Positions 18,101-25,576 of a DNA stretch of 64,000 nt are shown here, one piece after another. Source of the DNA: Promineifilum sp019695075 (GTDB taxonomy: Bacteria; Chloroflexota; Anaerolineae; Promineifilales; Promineifilaceae); NCBI GenBank assembly GCA_026129185.1, contig JAHCIO010000016.1:1-64000 (forward strand), read 5' to 3'. Every line of letters starts with the position of its first letter. The first letter of the stretch is position 1. A program made the translations under genes and the position numbers. The notes beneath the pieces were generated by a model. It was not told the DNA's origin. It ran no database searches and saw only the letters and a list, made by a program, of their open reading frames with translations.

Positions 18101-19640
18101 TGGCCAGCAGAACCAGTCGGCCTTCCTGTCACCGGGCAGCTATGCCGTCGCCGAGACGCTGCCGGCCGGTTGGGCGCAGAACAGCGCCACCTGCGACGAC
18201 GGCTCGACCCCCAACGCCATCGCCCTGAGCGCCGGCGAGACGGTCACGTGCATCTTCGTCAACGCGCGGGCCGGGCTGGCCCTGACCAAGACGCCGTCGC
18301 CCACCAGCGTCACCGCGCCCGGCGGCGACGTGACCTTTGCCGTGCGGGCCAGCAACACCGGCGCGACGGCGCTGCAACTGACGGCGCTGAGCGATTCGGT
18401 CTTCGGCAACGTGGCTGATGCGGGCAACCCGGCGCTGGTGGCCACCAACTGCGCCCTGCCGCAGAGCCTGGCCCCAGGCAGCGACTACACCTGCGCCTTC
18501 ACGGCCCACATCGGCGGCGCGGCCGGCCAGACCCACCACAACACACTGACAGCCACGGCCGGCGCGCTGGCCAGCGCCACGGCCGGGGCCGATGTGGCCA
18601 TCGTCGCCCCGGCGATGGGGCGCATCGTCGTCGTCAAGCAGACCGACCCGGCCAACACGCCCGGCCAGTTCACCTTCGCGGCCAGCTACGACGCCGACGG
18701 TTTCGCCCTGAGCCACGGCCAGAGCAACGATTCCGGCCTGCTGCCGTCGGGCGCGACCTATAGCGTCAGCGAGAACGTGCCCGCCGGCTGGACGCTGGCC
18801 AGCGCCACGTGCAGCGACGGCTCCCCAGCCGGCCAGATCGCCCTGAGCGCGGGCGAGACGGTGACTTGCACCTTCACCAACCGGCGCACGACCACCGGGC
18901 CGACGGCGACCTTCTACCTGACCGCCGCCAGCACGGGCACGGTCGGCGGTGTGGCCTATGCCATTGGCGACATCGTTGCCTACAACGGCCTGACCGGCGT
19001 TTGGTCGCTGGTCTTCGACGCCTCCGATGTTGGCTGGAAGAAGTCCATCGGCGATTTTGAGTTCCTGCCCGATGGCTCACTGCTGCTGACCAGCAACGCC
19101 GCGCAGACGGTGGGCAGCCTGAAGCTGGAGGTGCATGACATCGCTCGCTTCGTGCCCACCTCGCTGGGCGGCACAACCGCGGGCACGTTCGCGCTCTACT
19201 TCGACGGCTCCGACGTGACGCTGAGCACGGCCGCCGAACGCATCGACGCCCTGGCGCTCAAGCCCGACGGCACGCTGCTCATCAGCACCGCCGGTCAGGC
19301 CACGGTGAAGAACGGCACCACGTCCATCACGGCTCAGGACGAGGACCTGCTGGCCTTCCATCCAACACAACTGGGCGCGACCACGAGCGGCACGTGGAAC
19401 CTGACCCCCAATGGCTTCGATGGGTCGCTGCTAACCGGCATGGCCGCGGAGAACGTCACCAGCGCCTGGTATGATGGGGCGACGGGCAATCTCTACCTGA
19501 CCGTCGCCAGCGCCTTTACTGTCGGCGGTGTCAGCGGCAACCAGAAGACCGTGCTCCGTGTGACGCCGGCGCGGGCCGTATCGGCCTACTGGACGACGAG
19601 CGCCTACGGCGCTATCGACGGTCTGGCCATCGCGCCGTAG
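15177..19640 (+). CDS. Large secreted multidomain beta-helix surface protein
   Basis: 1487 residues from 15177; ATGs at 15183 and 15189 are equally possible and no Shine-Dalgarno sequence decides. Signal peptide (hydrophobic core AVLLIVVLVAAGL, cut after VWA). Parallel beta-helix in two halves (about 50-195 and 475-765) homologous to the upstream neighbour, split by a ~280-residue insertion containing W-x-V-Y-F-N/D-G modules. Then three prealbumin-like repeats (about 767-1033, each ending near GETVTCTF), a DUF11-type domain (about 1034-1147, from LALTKTPSP), a fourth prealbumin-like repeat, and a C-terminal module (1243-1487) again rich in LYFDGSDV units. Probably cell-surface or matrix-bound. 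No sortase motif or C-terminal membrane anchor is seen. Confidence 0.82.
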   Translation: MWMPMNTKAKVAVLLIVVLVAAGLPSWVWARDNQAEVTAARAQVALDPADCQIIINPGQSLQAAIDAAANGSIICVRGGVYNEAITVPASKTGLTLSAYPGEHPILDGNKRIPGGLPSARFEALVEIYGPGTVLDGFEVRYSSARGVDVNANDAVVRNTAVHDNWSLGLAVRGSISTPVAGVLIENNRVYNNLLKARYIPVIYRGERAGAGPTDWTFDPDIIWDTPFWTGADKDLPESWIDGLSMTFNDDGRTARIYAGSARSGRVGYISPEFSATGQQFSYSGADILFYDPATNLWTVYFNGDAMGSQGLNGRAVIDAFQIESQSAPPECALCTPIVMSFGITVTVPISGTTTTIGPSDLVRFAPTAIGGLGQITAGTFTLERWATDLGLPDGANIDALDRTPEGALLMSFDGNVTLGSLSVSAEDLVLYDEAQGQWSLYFDGNTILYNPFPDDLKAAWLDRAGNIYVSGDPVGGSALTFLYARDSVARGNTVYNNYGEGLVAGRYSTRITIEDNVLYDNEHASLYLNATTFPLVQRNIVFCTDDPRFWRKGSGTDYHPGPGIQIRDEDFEGQEVMPPPSSDQVIVNNLAVGCSTNFGVATQRANGQGGLDNALVAHNVFANARGEVGTGINNVEFNSNASYTNSRFINNLILQSVPGNSAVVLGTRAAFGSLTLANNLYSVAPRNSWPGGESGRLVTAPGLAGGEPPLPVMGSIPDPNDYRLSYDSPAFDSGLSLAEVGRDIFGQTRVNTGLPDIGVHELPYEGEITVVQQTVPDGAQQAFGFSVTYAPHVFSLADGQEHDSGPLPVGTYSVTVDTLAGWATTGSCDDGSTPDAISLAPGETVICTFQSERLTQLTVANTTEPAGDPQAFDFSLSPGETFQLTGGQSRAFDLAAGSYALAATTPDGWERLGATCDNGDAPEAMTLDAGEQVTCTFSHRKLGRIVIEKQTLPDGAAQAFAFTAGYDTDGFSLSDGQQNQSAFLSPGSYAVAETLPAGWAQNSATCDDGSTPNAIALSAGETVTCIFVNARAGLALTKTPSPTSVTAPGGDVTFAVRASNTGATALQLTALSDSVFGNVADAGNPALVATNCALPQSLAPGSDYTCAFTAHIGGAAGQTHHNTLTATAGALASATAGADVAIVAPAMGRIVVVKQTDPANTPGQFTFAASYDADGFALSHGQSNDSGLLPSGATYSVSENVPAGWTLASATCSDGSPAGQIALSAGETVTCTFTNRRTTTGPTATFYLTAASTGTVGGVAYAIGDIVAYNGLTGVWSLVFDASDVGWKKSIGDFEFLPDGSLLLTSNAAQTVGSLKLEVHDIARFVPTSLGGTTAGTFALYFDGSDVTLSTAAERIDALALKPDGTLLISTAGQATVKNGTTSITAQDEDLLAFHPTQLGATTSGTWNLTPNGFDGSLLTGMAAENVTSAWYDGATGNLYLTVASAFTVGGVSGNQKTVLRVTPARAVSAYWTTSAYGAIDGLAIAP

Positions 19641-19647
19641 GCCCTTT

Positions 19648-19682
19648 TAGAAACCGAGTTTCGCCGCGAAACTCGGTTTCTA
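19648..19682. terminator. Bidirectional hairpin between convergent genes
   Basis: Perfect 16-bp inverted repeat (19648-19663 with 19667-19682), three-base loop, core GAAACCGAGTTTCG. There is no clear U-tract on either strand. Confidence 0.6.
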
Positions 19683-19690
19683 GACGGCCG

Positions 19691-21091
19691 TTATCCCCGC
19701 CCGTCAACCATCTCGCGGGCGATGGCGTTGTGGCGGCGCAGGTGCGGCTCCAGATCGACGGTCGTCAACTGGGCGTCCTGGACGACGACACGACCGTTGA
19801 TGACCGCCAGATCGACGCGGGGCACATGGCAGAAGACGAGCGCGGCCACCGGGTCGTGCCACGCCCCGGCATAGTCGAGCCGGTTGAGGTTCAGGGCGAT
19901 GAAGTCGGCGCTCATGCCGGGGGCCAGATAGCCGATGTCGTCGCGCCCCAGCACGGCCGCACCGCCGCGCGTGCCGATCTCCAGCGCCTCGCGGGCCGAC
20001 ATGGCCCCGGCCAGCCCGGCAAAGCCGCCCCGGCCGCCCGGCGCTTCGCTCAGATAGCGGTCGGGGGCCACGCGCTGCAAGAGCATCGCCTGGCGCGCTT
20101 CGCCCAGCAGGTGGCCGCCGTCGTTGCTGGCCGAGCCGTCCACCCCCAGCCCCACCGGCGCGCCGGCGGCGCGCAGGTCGAGCACGTGGGCGATGCCACT
20201 GGCCAGGCGCATGTTGCTGCTGGGGCAATGGGCCACGCCCGTGCCCGTGCGGCCGAACAGGCCGATCTCGCCTGCGCTCATGTGGACGCAGTGAGCATGC
20301 CAGACATCATCGCCCGTCCAGCCCAGTGATTCGACGTAGGGCACCGGCCGCGCGCCGAACGTCTCCAGGCAGAACGCCTCCTCCTCAATCGTCTCGGCCA
20401 GGTGGGTGTGCAGGCGCACGCCATAGGCGCGGGCCAGCGCCGCCGACTCGCGCATCAGATCCGGCGTGACGGAGAAGGGCGAACACGGCGCCAGCACGAC
20501 ACGGGTCATGGCGTGGCGCTGGGCGTCGTGGTAGGTCTCGATCAGCCGGCGGCTGTCGCGCAGGATGGTCGCCTCGTCCTCGGTGACGCGGTCGGGCGGC
20601 AGCCCGCCCTGGCTCTCGCCCAGCGACATGGAGCCGCGGGCGGCGTGGAAGCGCAGGCCGATGTCGGCCGCGGCGCGGATCTGGCTGTCCAGCGTGCAGT
20701 CGTTGGGGTAGATGTAGAGGTGGTCGCTGCTGGTGGTGCAGCCGGACAGGGCCAGCTCGGCCAGCCCGGTGACGGTGCTGACGTAGACGGCCTCGTCGGT
20801 CAGATTGGCCCAGATGGGGTAGAGGGTCTTCAGCCAGGTGAACAGGTCGGCGTCCTGGGCGATGACGCGCGTCAGGCTCTGGTAGAGGTGGTGATGGGTG
20901 TTGACCAGGCCGGGCAGGACGACGTGATCGCGCAGGTCGAGGACGGCGTCGGCCGTCGTTGGCAGATCGGCCGTTGGCCCGACCATCTCAATCACGTTGT
21001 CGCGCACGAACAGGCCGCCGCCGGCGATCTCGCGCCGCGCGTCGTCCATCGTGACCAGAACGAGGGCATTCTTGACCAGTAGCGTGCTCAT
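19691..21091 (-). CDS. 8-oxoguanine deaminase-type amidohydrolase
   Basis: 466 residues of the TrzN/AtzB/8-oxoguanine deaminase branch of the amidohydrolase superfamily, which hydrolytically deaminates 8-oxoguanine or related purine/triazine rings. Seen: metal HxH at 66 and 68 within GLVNTHHHLYQSLTR, FTWLKTLYPIWA, the distal metal His in LHTHLAET, HCVHMS, and the catalytic Asp in LGVDGSASND. The NTHHHLYQSLTR to LKTLYPIWA stretch is typical of bacterial 8-oxoguanine deaminases; substrate assignment is inference. ATG 21091 is chosen because AGGAG precedes it by seven bases; a longer frame to 21160 adds 23 unrelated residues. Confidence 0.85.
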   Translation of the reverse strand: MSTLLVKNALVLVTMDDARREIAGGGLFVRDNVIEMVGPTADLPTTADAVLDLRDHVVLPGLVNTHHHLYQSLTRVIAQDADLFTWLKTLYPIWANLTDEAVYVSTVTGLAELALSGCTTSSDHLYIYPNDCTLDSQIRAAADIGLRFHAARGSMSLGESQGGLPPDRVTEDEATILRDSRRLIETYHDAQRHAMTRVVLAPCSPFSVTPDLMRESAALARAYGVRLHTHLAETIEEEAFCLETFGARPVPYVESLGWTGDDVWHAHCVHMSAGEIGLFGRTGTGVAHCPSSNMRLASGIAHVLDLRAAGAPVGLGVDGSASNDGGHLLGEARQAMLLQRVAPDRYLSEAPGGRGGFAGLAGAMSAREALEIGTRGGAAVLGRDDIGYLAPGMSADFIALNLNRLDYAGAWHDPVAALVFCHVPRVDLAVINGRVVVQDAQLTTVDLEPHLRRHNAIAREMVDGRG

Positions 21092-21153
21092 CAGGAGGCT
21101 CCTTGTCATATTGACGCGCAGAGCGGGCTGCGCGAAGAGTTGCATCGCGGCTT

Positions 21154-21183
21154 TTGGCAAGCAGTGGCCGCCTGAGCTATAAT
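21154..21183 (+). promoter_or_regulatory. tRNA-Leu promoter
   Basis: TTGGCA (21154-21159), 18-base spacer, TATAAT (21178-21183), 16 bases upstream of the mature tRNA 5' end. Confidence 0.7.
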
Positions 21184-21199
21184 ATCACAATGCCCTGCC

Positions 21200-21281
21200 G
21201 GGGATGTGGCGGAATTGGCAGACGCGCATGACTTAGAATCATGTGCCGCGAGGCGTGTGGGTTCGAGTCCCTCCATCCCCA
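21200..21281 (+). tRNA. tRNA-Leu (TAG anticodon)
   Basis: 82 nt. The acceptor stem GGGGATG (21200-21206) pairs with CATCCCC (21274-21280) and A21281 is the discriminator. The anticodon stem CATGA/TCATG encloses the loop CTTAGAA with anticodon TAG at 21234-21236. It has the long class II variable arm expected for leucine and a T-loop GTTCGAGTC. The CCA end is not encoded. It has its own promoter and lies 57 bases before trigger factor. Confidence 0.96.
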
Positions 21282-21338
21282 TTTTCAACCCAAAGCGTTG
21301 CGCGGCAGCAACGCTTTTCCTTTCAAGAGGTAAGTCCT

Positions 21339-22772
21339 GTGACCCTGACGATCCAGACCGCTGAAGACGACAAGCGGCAATTGACCCTGACCATCGAAGT
21401 TGACGAAGCGCGCGTGCAGAAGGCCATGCAACAAAAGGCCCGCGAACTGAGTCGCGAGATCAATTTGCCCGGCTTTCGACCCGGCAAGGCCCCCTATGAC
21501 GTCGTTGTTCGCCGCATCGGCGCGGACACGCTGCGCGGCGAAGCCGTCGAAGACCTTGTCCAGCCCGTCTTTGAAGAGGCGCTCAGCCAGGCCGACATCG
21601 ATCCCTACGCCCAGGCATCGCTGGATGACATCCAGATCAAGCCCCTGACCCTGACTTTCACTGTGCCCCTGTCGCCGACGGTGACGCTGGGGGACTACCG
21701 CGAGCGGCGGCAGGAGTTGGAGGCCGTCAGCGTCAGCGATGAGGCCGTCCAGGAGGCGCTGGAGCACGTCCAGTCGCACCATCAGGTGATCGAGACGGTC
21801 GAGCGCCCCGCGGCCGAGGGCGACGTCGTCGCCATCAGCGGACGCGGCCATCTGGCCGCCCGGCCACCGGCGGCTGAGGCCGACGCGGGTGAAGCGGCCG
21901 AAGCAGAAACGACTGAGGACATGGCGACCGAGACCGAAGCTGCCGGCGACGAAGTCCTGTTCGATGAGGAACGCCTGGACATCCTACTGGACCCCAAGAC
22001 GCTCTTCCCCGACACACCATTTGTGGAGAACCTCGTTGGTCTGTCCGTCGGCGATCAGAAGCAGTTCAGCATCACCTTCCCCGACCCGTATGAGCCGGAG
22101 CCGGATCATGCCGGCCGCGAGGCGCGCTTCGACGTGACCATCCTGGAAGTCAAGAAGCGCGAATTGCCGCCTATCGACGACGAACTGGCCAAGCTCGACG
22201 GCCGGCACGAGACGCTGGACGAACTGCGCCAAGCGCTGCGCGTCGAGCTGACCCGCGAGGCCGAGGACACCGAAAAGGAGCGCCTCATCGAGGAGATGAC
22301 CGACTATTTGCTGGAAGACGCTCAGCTCGTCTATCCGCCCGCGGCCATCGAGTCTCAGTTGGACGACATGGTTGAGGACTTCAAGAATCGCCTGGCCCGC
22401 AGCGGCTGGGAGTTCCAGGACTACCTGAACCTGCAAGGCATGACCGAAGAGTCACTGCGCGAGGACTTCCGCGAGAACGCCGAGAACCAGCTGCGCCACC
22501 AGCTGGCCCTGCGCCAGTTCATTCTCGATGAGCACGTTCGCATCGACGCCGCCGACCTTGAGCCGATGATCGAAGAGCGCGTGGCCCGCTTCGACAATGA
22601 GGGTCTGCGCGAGAGCCTGCGCAACTACTACCGTAGCGGCCAGGGGCTTGACGCTATCAGCGGCGCGGTGCTCAGCAACAAGGTCTATGAGCGCATCCGC
22701 GCCATCCTGAGCGGCGAAGCGCCCGACCTGGCCACGCTGGCGGCCGAGGCGGCCGAGGACGAAGAGGAGTAG
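21339..22772 (+). CDS. tig: Trigger factor
   Basis: 477 residues, the ribosome-associated chaperone and peptidyl-prolyl isomerase. The N-terminal ribosome-binding domain carries the signature GFRPGKAP (45-52). The FKBP-like domain (about 150-270) retains the FVENLVGLSVGDQKQFSITFPDPY core, and the C-terminal helical chaperone arms run to the end, finishing with an acidic tail. The FKBP domain contains an Ala/Glu-rich acidic insertion (about 168-200) not usual for the family. The start is GTG 21339, eight bases after AAGAGG; a frame from 21243 would read through tRNA-Leu and was rejected. clpP follows, the common tig-clp neighbourhood, though clpX is absent. Confidence 0.93.
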   Translation: MTLTIQTAEDDKRQLTLTIEVDEARVQKAMQQKARELSREINLPGFRPGKAPYDVVVRRIGADTLRGEAVEDLVQPVFEEALSQADIDPYAQASLDDIQIKPLTLTFTVPLSPTVTLGDYRERRQELEAVSVSDEAVQEALEHVQSHHQVIETVERPAAEGDVVAISGRGHLAARPPAAEADAGEAAEAETTEDMATETEAAGDEVLFDEERLDILLDPKTLFPDTPFVENLVGLSVGDQKQFSITFPDPYEPEPDHAGREARFDVTILEVKKRELPPIDDELAKLDGRHETLDELRQALRVELTREAEDTEKERLIEEMTDYLLEDAQLVYPPAAIESQLDDMVEDFKNRLARSGWEFQDYLNLQGMTEESLREDFRENAENQLRHQLALRQFILDEHVRIDAADLEPMIEERVARFDNEGLRESLRNYYRSGQGLDAISGAVLSNKVYERIRAILSGEAPDLATLAAEAAEDEEE

Positions 22773-22830
22773 CGCCGGCAGCGGCTCTGGCCGCGCTCGC
22801 GCCGACAATGGAAATCTAACACCCGCCGCC

Positions 22831-22836
22831 TATACT
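22831..22836 (+). promoter_or_regulatory. Candidate -10 box for clpP
   Basis: TATACT about 78 bases upstream of the clpP start. The matching -35 (TGGAAA, 16-base spacer) is weak. Confidence 0.4.
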
Positions 22837-22914
22837 CTGCGTTGATCGCGGCGTCGATTTACTGTTCAATTGCCGGCGGCCGCCGCCGGCGTCAAGGCTT
22901 GAGGAGAAGCAGCC

Positions 22915-23532
22915 ATGTTCGACATTCCAACGTCCCTCGTCCCGATGGTCGTCGAAACGACCGGCCGGGGCGAACGGGCCTATGACATCTTCTCGCTCCT
23001 GCTGAAGGAGCGGATCATCATCCTCGGCACGCCCATCAACGACCAGATCGCTAACCTGATCGTCGCCCAATTGCTGTGGTTGGCCAGCGAGGATGACTCC
23101 AAACCCATCCGCATGTACATCAACTCCCCCGGCGGGCAGGTCTACGCCGGCATGGCCATCTACGACACCATGCAGCAGGTTGCCTGTCCCGTGTCCACGG
23201 TCGCCGTCGGCTTCACGGCCAGCTTCGGCACGATCCTGCTGACGGCCGGCACCAAGGGCATGCGCTATGCCCTGCCCAACGCCACCATCCACCTGCACCA
23301 GCCGCTGGGCGGCGCGCGCGGCCAGGCGTCCGACATCGCCATCCAGGCCCAGGAAATCCTGCGCCTGCGCACCGATCTGAACAAGATCCTCAGCTACCAT
23401 ACCGGCCAGACCATCGAGCGCATCCAGAAGGACACCGACCGTGACCTGTACATGACCGCTGTCCAGGCGCGTGACTATGGGCTGGTGGATGAAGTGCTGC
23501 ACAGCGCCATTCCTGAGAATGGGAATGGGTAG
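22915..23532 (+). CDS. clpP: ATP-dependent Clp protease proteolytic subunit
   Basis: 205 residues of the ClpP serine protease, which forms two stacked heptamers and works with Clp/Hsp100 ATPases. The catalytic triad is present with canonical spacing: Ser103 in GFTASFG, His128 in IHLHQPLGG and Asp177 in DTDRDLYMTA. NSPGG at 70-74 lies in the oxyanion region. The N-terminus is short, without an obvious long propeptide. Shine-Dalgarno GAGGAGA lies upstream of ATG 22915 and a strong terminator follows the gene. No clpX is adjacent. Confidence 0.96.
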   Translation: MFDIPTSLVPMVVETTGRGERAYDIFSLLLKERIIILGTPINDQIANLIVAQLLWLASEDDSKPIRMYINSPGGQVYAGMAIYDTMQQVACPVSTVAVGFTASFGTILLTAGTKGMRYALPNATIHLHQPLGGARGQASDIAIQAQEILRLRTDLNKILSYHTGQTIERIQKDTDRDLYMTAVQARDYGLVDEVLHSAIPENGNG

Positions 23533-23559
23533 AGAAGAGAGTGGCCAGTGACGGAAAGC

Positions 23560-23593
23560 AGGACAGCCGGCGTGAGGCGGCTGTCCTTTTTTG
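23560..23593 (+). terminator. Rho-independent terminator of clpP
   Basis: Ten-bp stem (23560-23569 with 23578-23587), eight-base loop, followed by TTTTTT. Confidence 0.9.
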
Positions 23594-23635
23594 TGCCCCG
23601 GCGCGGTTGGATTTGCCCAGCCGTCCCTCTGGCCC

Positions 23636-23641
23636 TATAAT
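23636..23641 (+). promoter_or_regulatory. TATAAT -10 box
   Basis: Perfect TATAAT about 40 bases upstream of the Calx-beta surface protein gene. Confidence 0.5.
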
Positions 23642-23680
23642 CCATCTGTCCAGGTGGGCTTGTGACTGGCCTGGGCTGTA

Positions 23681-25528
23681 ATGAGGCACATGATCAAACG
23701 CTTCACACGGGCGCGGTTTGGGCACATCTTCCTGATTCTCTTGGGTATCATGGTCGGCTTGGCGTATCTCGGCGCGCCGACGCCGCCCCCGACCGTGGGC
23801 GCTATTCCCGACCAGTTGCCTCAGGTCGGTTTCGCCCAGGCAACCTATACCTTTGCGGAGAACGCTGGCACGGTGGCCATCTCGGTGACGATCAACCAGG
23901 CCCCGGCCGCGGGCGCGGAGAACAACGTCGTCGTGGCCTACTCCACCCTGCCCGGTACGGCCCAGCCCAACATCGATTTCACACCCGCCACCGGCACGCT
24001 GACCTTCACCAGTGCCTCGCAGACGACCCAGACGTTCAACGTCACCCTGCTGAACAATGCCGTCTCCACGGGCGAACGGCGGCTGAACCTGGTCTTGCGG
24101 CTGAATACCACCGGCACGGCCACGCTGGCGCGCGACAGCGCCGAGTTGATCATCACCGAGGACGACCCCACACCGACGCCCACCATCCGGCCGACGGCGG
24201 CCACAGGCACGCCCATCTTCGTTGACTTGACCGAGCCGAACGACGCCTTTGAAGAGGCCTACGAGGTTCAGCCCGACGCCACCACCACCCTCTGCCAGCT
24301 AACGCTCTGGCCCCCCGGCGATCTCGACTTCTATACCTTTGCCGTCAAGGCCGGCACCTACTACCAGCTAACCACCAGCCAGCTCTCGCCCGGCATCGAC
24401 ACCGTGCTGACCGTCTACAACCAGCGCGGCCAGGCCGTGGCCGAGAACGATGATTTCGGCGCGGCCGGCGATCTGGCCTCGCAGTTGGTTGTGCAGGCCG
24501 ATACGACGGGCATGTTCTTCGCCCGCGTCGTCAACAAAAGCCCGGCCGATGCCGCCAACCGCACCTACTGCTTCGCCATCGACGCCATGGAGCAGCCGAC
24601 GCCCACGGCCACGGCGACGCTCTTCCCGACGCGCACCGGCTCCGACATCTGCGAGCCAAACGGCCGGCTGGACATCGCCTGTCTCTTCGGCGACAACCAG
24701 TCGCAGCAATTCAACTTCGTGCCGCCTTTCAACCAAGGCCCCGACCAGGACTTCTATCGCATCTGGGTCAAGCCGGGCGTCACCATCACCTGCGAGACGA
24801 ACCAGCTTTCGGCCGTCACCGACACCAACATGATCATGCTCGGCCCCAACGGCGAGGACTTTAACCCGCAGCTGGGCAACGACGACAAAGCGCCCGGCGA
24901 CCGCGGCAGCCGGCTGACCTTCACCTCGTTCTACACCGGCTGGCTGCACGTCCTCGTCGGGCCGGTCAACCCCGTGCCGGTCGAGCAGGCGGCGCAGTTC
25001 ACCTACACTCTGGCCTGCACCTCAAGCGTGCCGCCGACGGCTACGCCGACGACCGCCTTCGTGCCGCCGACGACGGGTGGTGGGGGCGGGGGCGTCATCA
25101 TTGCCCCGACCATCACGCCACTGCCGACGCCGACGCCCTTTGATCTATCGCAATTGTTGACGCCGTCGCCGGTCGTCATCCCCGAAGTGACTATCCAGCC
25201 CTTGCCGACGGCCACACCGGCCACCGGCGCGCAGGGCGCGACCACGGTCAACGTGACCGTCTTCTACGACAGCAACTTCAACTTCACGCCGGAGATCAAC
25301 GAAGGCATCGAGAACGTGGCCGTGGCCCTCTATGACAACACCAACGGCCGCCTGCTGGCCTTCGGCTACACCAACCAGGCCGGTACGGTGCGCTTCGAGG
25401 CCATTCCCAGCAGTGGGGCTGTGCGCGTCGAGGTACCCTTGCTGAGGTACACCCAGATCGTGGGCACGGGCGAGTCCAACATCAGCCTGCGCGTCGCGCC
25501 GCTGCCGCTGCCCATCGGCATTCCCTAA
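23681..25528 (+). CDS. Membrane-anchored surface protein with Calx-beta and PPC domains
   Basis: 615 residues. One N-terminal membrane segment or signal anchor (HIFLILLGIMVGLAYL). Domains in order: Calx-beta (about 45-165, VGFAQATYTFAENAGTVAI to SAELIITEDDPTP); a pre-peptidase C-terminal (PPC) beta-sandwich (about 180-305, LTEPNDAFEEA, GDLDFYTFAV); a second PPC-like unit (about 325-445, DQDFYRIWVKPG); a Thr/Pro-rich flexible linker (about 445-520); and an SdrD-B/CarboxypepD_reg-like domain (525-615, VFYDSNFNFTPEINEGIENVAVALYD). All are extracellular adhesion or scaffold folds. The neighbouring gene at 25577 is also membrane-anchored and extracellular, so a shared envelope role is likely. Confidence 0.78.
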   Translation: MRHMIKRFTRARFGHIFLILLGIMVGLAYLGAPTPPPTVGAIPDQLPQVGFAQATYTFAENAGTVAISVTINQAPAAGAENNVVVAYSTLPGTAQPNIDFTPATGTLTFTSASQTTQTFNVTLLNNAVSTGERRLNLVLRLNTTGTATLARDSAELIITEDDPTPTPTIRPTAATGTPIFVDLTEPNDAFEEAYEVQPDATTTLCQLTLWPPGDLDFYTFAVKAGTYYQLTTSQLSPGIDTVLTVYNQRGQAVAENDDFGAAGDLASQLVVQADTTGMFFARVVNKSPADAANRTYCFAIDAMEQPTPTATATLFPTRTGSDICEPNGRLDIACLFGDNQSQQFNFVPPFNQGPDQDFYRIWVKPGVTITCETNQLSAVTDTNMIMLGPNGEDFNPQLGNDDKAPGDRGSRLTFTSFYTGWLHVLVGPVNPVPVEQAAQFTYTLACTSSVPPTATPTTAFVPPTTGGGGGGVIIAPTITPLPTPTPFDLSQLLTPSPVVIPEVTIQPLPTATPATGAQGATTVNVTVFYDSNFNFTPEINEGIENVAVALYDNTNGRLLAFGYTNQAGTVRFEAIPSSGAVRVEVPLLRYTQIVGTGESNISLRVAPLPLPIGIP

Positions 25529-25576
25529 GGAGCGGAACCCGGAGCGCATTTCCGGCGTCCTAGCTGTAAGCACACC

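Noticed and set aside
21243..21338. N-terminal extension of trigger factor
   Set aside because: It would translate through the tRNA-Leu gene; GTG 21339 has a good ribosome site and begins the family sequence.
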